The translations under genes were made by a program, and so were the position numbers. The notes beneath the pieces are model-generated. The model did no database searches. It was not told where the DNA came from and saw nothing but the letters and a program-made list of their open reading frames with translations. This document shows positions 60,435-64,000 of a stretch of DNA of 64,000 bases, in pieces. Source of the stretch: Panicum virgatum (lineage: Eukaryota; Streptophyta; Magnoliopsida; Poales; Poaceae); the NCBI RefSeq assembly GCF_016808335.1, contig NC_053141.1:3547326-3611325 (forward strand), read 5' to 3'. How positions within the stretch are numbered: position 1 is the stretch's first letter; each line of letters starts with the position of its first letter.

Positions 60435-61045
60435 CTAAATGTACATCAACAATAAGGCGTCTACGGTGATGTCAGACCCGGAGCCACGTGATACCTAACA
60501 TGGCACAGATCTGTATAAGATATGGGATGGGACATGTCCCATTCCTTGACATCATGTAATGTACTCGTGTACGATTATGACTAGTCGGTATAGAAGGAAA
60601 CTACTCAAGTAGTACTCGAGAAGGACTCGTAGGTTCATATGAGTATCGATCTAGGGTTGCATGTAGCCCCTATCCCCTATGCTATATAAGGGCGCACAGG
60701 GGACCCTCCAAAGCATACATCATCATAACCAATCCTCAGGCAATACAAACCATCCAACGGGATGTAGAGTATTACGCAACTCATGTCCCAAACCTATCTA
60801 AACCTTGTGTTGTTTGTACTATCGTATTCCTGATCTCAGCGACTCACTGCCTACAATCTACTGCCTTATGGTATCTCTAGATAGGCTTTCCGCTAAAACA
60901 CCGATAGGTGACTTTATTAATCTCCAGATATACCAGTTTCAGTCTTTCAAAGGTGCTCATAATTAACTAAGGATATGATGTACGTCCACATATTCATAGT
61001 GGGCTCAATGTGCATACATGTGTGTGAGCGTATGTGTGTCTGTAT
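60435..61045 (+). repeat. SINE-like 3' segment interrupted by a solo LTR
   Basis: Joining 60435-60469 to 60912-61045 gives GGCGTCTACGGTGACTTTAT, AATCTCCAGATATACC, TTCAAAGGTGCTCATAATTA and GTGTGTGAGCGTATGTGTGT. These match in order the 3' part of the Au SINE family of grasses as I remember it. The tRNA-derived head was not found. The 437-bp solo LTR sits inside. Confidence 0.5.
60470..60906 (+). mobile_element. solo LTR, 437 bp, TSD GGTGA
   Basis: It starts TGTCAGACCCGGAGCCACG and ends AAAACACCGATA. GGTGA is duplicated exactly at 60465-60469 and 60907-60911. A TATA box (GCTATATAAGGGCGC, near 60680) and a leader typical of a grass Ty3/gypsy LTR are present. No interior region follows. Confidence 0.88.
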
Positions 61046-61046
61046 A

Positions 61047-61210
61047 TATTAGAGTATATTTAGGATATCTTTATAATATGTAGATTAGGATTGTATTCGG
61101 ACTCTATTATACCGTAGGAGAGGCTTGCCCTCCATGTACCTCAATATATACTGGCCTAGACCTCAATACGATACAATCCATCCATTATACATCAATTCTA
61201 CTATCCTACA
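61047..61210 (+). mobile_element. short Ty1/copia-like LTR fragment
   Basis: TTAGAGTATATTTAGGATAT, then AGGCTTGCCCTCC, a TATATACT box, GACCTCAATACGATACAATC and a CTATCCTACA end follow the order of small copia LTRs in grasses. No target duplication was established. Confidence 0.4.
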
Positions 61211-62540
61211 TACTTGATACCCATGATTGTCACCATCAAGTCACCCGTCAACTCTTTTTATTATTAATACATGCTGGAGGTAATTCTAAGAAAAAAAAAA
61301 GAACGTCCAGTCGTCCATGACCTCCCTGTGTCCTCAACAGGCCGGTCCATAGCTATTTCTATCCACATTTCGCTCAGCAACGTGGCCATTTTTTAGAGAT
61401 AGTACATTAAAGATGCCACACAACACACGCTACACTCACACCACCACTAACGTATGCGTGTCTCCTACACAGATGACCAGTTTTACATCAGAGTTATGGT
61501 AGAGTCGTCTTGAAACTGTTTAAATTTTTTCAAGCATGGTTAAGATCCGATCAGGGGTGAAAAGTCCAAAATTATTTCATTAATCAAACCTGTCATTTTC
61601 TTTAAAAATAATCAATAGAACCGGACTCTCTACGGCTCTACCACCGTTTACCAAGACCTGCATGGTCGAGGCATGAAAGGGACTAATTGCTGCAGGCCGT
61701 CCAGTTGTCGTTAGCAATTCTTACAAATCACAATAGCAAGAGGCCAACTGTGAGTCTAGGTCCGTGATGGAGCAATGCAAGCTAGACCTATCTGCTGCAA
61801 CCGGAAGTCTCCTTGCAAATTCGGATGCAGAAACTGGATCATCTCTGGAGACATAGTACAAACCAGCTGTCATTATTTCATTCAGCTGAATGACAAGCAA
61901 GGTTGAACAAGTGAAGCTGCTAGGAAACTAGACCAAGACCAGGTCGGTTTCATCATCAAGAAGATCGGAATCTTAACTTCCGAAACAGTAAAAAATGAAA
62001 AGGATGTGTGGCACACATGAAGACTTTTTTAACACAGGACACAGTCACCTACACACCATACCACCTCTATGAGGCTATGAACCTACGCACACTGTATTCT
62101 ACGAAAAATCTATGAGACTGGATCTCCACCAAGAACGTCTCATTATCAATGGGGCACATCACCTACCACTAAAAGAAGCACTTGCGCACATATTAACGCG
62201 TATTTTATGAGAAGACATGTATGACTTTTCAGGGTGCGCGTCGTGACCCGCACAAATTTCTACTCCTGTTTCCAAATTTTACTTGTCCTATTTACATGAA
62301 AGCTCTATATATGGAATTCAAGAAAGTAAGTAAAATGCTGCAAGCCTGCAAGAAAGTACTAACTACCTAGGAGATTCAAACAAAAGGTGAAATCGACCGC
62401 CTGGTAGCAATGGCCGCTCTCACCCTGGCCATTCGATGGCGATCGGACACCCGGCATGGAGCCACGCAGGACGCCCGAGCCAGCTACCCTGGTCGTCATC
62501 CGCGGACAGCAGAGCTGGAGCTTGACTTTTCCATTAGCTC
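61211..62540. other. intergenic DNA and LHT-D upstream region
   Basis: No gene or bounded repeat was recognised. From about 62430 the blocks GGCGATCGGACACC and ATGGAGCCACG resemble the LHT-C promoter. Confidence 0.4.
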
Positions 62541-62546
62541 TATAAA
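62541..62546 (+). promoter_or_regulatory. TATA box of LHT-D
   Basis: TATAAA in TTAGCTCTATAAATTAAAGA lies about 105-111 bp before the ATG at 62652, matching LHT-A and LHT-C. Confidence 0.7.
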
Positions 62547-62651
62547 TTAAAGAAGAAGAGCGCTTGCGCTGTCTGCCGCCTCCGCTCCTTCCCCATTGCT
62601 GAAGGCTCAGTGGCATCCATCGTCGACGTCGAGGCGCTCCTGCCGGCGGCC

Positions 62652-64000
62652 ATGGAGATACAGCAGCTCGACGACTACTCTCCGGCCAAGGCACGGCCAC
62701 TTCCGCTTCAGTTTCATGCCATGTTTGCCGGCGATGTCGGCATCCTTTAATTTGTTGCTTGTGTCCGTGCTCACCAACCAAACTCTGCAGCTTGCCAGCC
62801 TTGCTCTTGCGCCCAGAAAAGGGCGTACGGACTCCAAGGAGGGCAGCTGGAGCGCGCCGGAGAAGCCGGTCGAGGACTGGCGTGCCATCAACTCGAGGAG
62901 GAACGCCAAGTGGTGGTACGCCGCCTTCCACAATGTCACCGCCATGGTCGGCGCCGGCGTGCTTAGCCTTCCCTTCGCCATGTCCGAGCTCGGCTGGTCC
63001 GTCTCATGAGTACACAGTCTAATTTCATCAGTTCAGTCATCTGTGACAACGTTTAATTTCTCATCATGAATATAATTTTGTTGCTTCGTCTTCCTTTATT
63101 TCTTTCCGGACGATCACGATTGCAGGGGGGTTGGCATCACGGTGCTGGTCCTGTCATGGATCCTCACGGTGTACACCCTGTGGCAGATGGTGGAGATGCA
63201 CGAGATCGTGCCGGGGAAGCGGTTCGACCGGTACCACGAGCTGGGGCAGCACGCGTTCGGCGAGAAGCTGGGCCTCTGGATCGTCGTGCCACAGCAGCTG
63301 GTGGTGGAGGTCGGCCTGAACATCGTCTACATGGTCACTGGCGGCCAGTCCCTGCAGAAGTTCCACGACTTGGTCTGCCACGGCAGGTGCAATAACATCA
63401 AGCTCCCCTATTTCATCATGATCTTCGCCTCCGTCCAGTTCGTGCTCTCCCAGCTCCCCAACTTCCACTCCATCTCCAGCATCTCCCTCATCGCAGCCGT
63501 CATGTCAGTCAGGTACAGTTTCTGCTCCCATTGTACTGTAGCTCGTCCGACACATTTCCCAAAACTGCAAGTGTAGATCGAAATAAGATTGCTTTTTTTT
63601 AACGAAAAAAAAACAAATAAGATTGCTGAGTTCTTGGACACTATGATCCATGCCAGTTACTCGACGATTGCATGGGCTGCATCAACACATCATCACAAGA
63701 CAAATTCGGCAGAGGTGGACTACAGCCTTCGTGCAACGACGACGCCCGGCAAGGTGTTCGACTTCTTGGGGGGACTGGGCGACGTGGCGTTCACATACGC
63801 GGGGCACAACGTGGTGCTGGAGATCCAGGCCACCATCCCGTCGACGCCGGAGAAGCCGTCCAAGAAGCCCATGTGGAAGGGCGTCGTCGTCGCCTACATC
63901 ATAATCGCCGCGTGCTACTTCCCTGTTGCGCTCGCCGGCTACTGGGCCTTCGGCAACCAAGTGGATGAGAACATCCTCATCGCCCTAAACAAACCCAAGT
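62652..64000 (+). CDS. LHT1-type amino acid transporter, LHT-D (3' end outside the window)
   Basis: Exons seen: 62652-62690 (likely), 62839-62996, 63126-63512 and 63657 to the window end. Phases agree with LHT-A (39 + 158 + 387 nt). The exon 2 start after CTCCAAG at 62838 is the only phase-0 acceptor that gives the expected EGSWSAPEK start. This pairs with a GC donor (AAG|GCACGG) for exon 1, and exon 2 ends in an unusual TG|GTCCGT donor, so the 5' structure is less sure. Family motifs are present ([60 protein letters not shown]). One loop differs: [16 protein letters not shown] replaces [14 protein letters not shown] and adds two residues and a His cluster. TM positions follow LHT-A. Confidence 0.82.

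Overview
This is a nuclear window from a grass (Poaceae, probably a panicoid). The evidence is GT-AG spliced genes, high-GC3 exons next to AT-rich introns, and the usual grass transposon set: Tourist-, Stowaway- and hAT-type MITEs, MULEs, CACTA elements and Ty3/gypsy and Ty1/copia LTRs. Nothing bacterial, organellar or CRISPR-like was seen. Exon boundaries below come from splice signals, reading-phase bookkeeping and comparison between copies inside the window; they are not transcript-supported.

Layout. 1-12 kb: a large decayed inverted duplication (about 745-11785) of a Ulp1-peptidase-like gene. Its left arm was later hit by a 302-bp MITE and a 3.8-kb gag-only LTR retrotransposon. 12-19 kb: unrecognised sequence holding a solo LTR (14467-17814) that itself contains a second solo LTR (14790-16078). 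19.3-24.4 kb, minus strand: a three-unit polyubiquitin-like gene cut in two by a 3375-bp solo LTR with an exact 5-bp duplication. 24.4-28.7 kb: MITEs in otherwise plain DNA. 28.7-34 kb: two related MULEs almost side by side. The first is a foldback; the second (4217 bp, 10-bp target duplication) carries a ten-exon MAIN-like plant-mobile-domain gene that is open except for one in-frame TAG. 34-37.8 kb: intergenic, with a perfectly bounded hAT MITE.

37.9-64 kb: a tandem cluster of four LHT1-type amino acid transporter genes, all on the plus strand. LHT-A (37918-42300) and LHT-C (56835-58925) read as complete genes of 446 and 451 residues. LHT-B (48935-51106) has lost its promoter and first exon and carries a 2-nt frameshift. 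LHT-D (62652 onward) runs off the window. Between them lie a CACTA nested in a Stowaway, a small hAT with an hATC remnant, a GGAAC/GTTCC-rich repeat block, a second copy of the 14.5-kb solo LTR, a long-TIR element, another Stowaway, and a SINE-like tail split by a 437-bp solo LTR.

The functional core is the LHT cluster (proton-coupled amino acid uptake at the plasma membrane). Three of the four copies keep a TATA box about 110-130 bp upstream of the ATG. The most unusual element is the MULE carrying a nearly intact MAIN-like gene, because MAIN/MAIL proteins are linked to transposon silencing in Arabidopsis.
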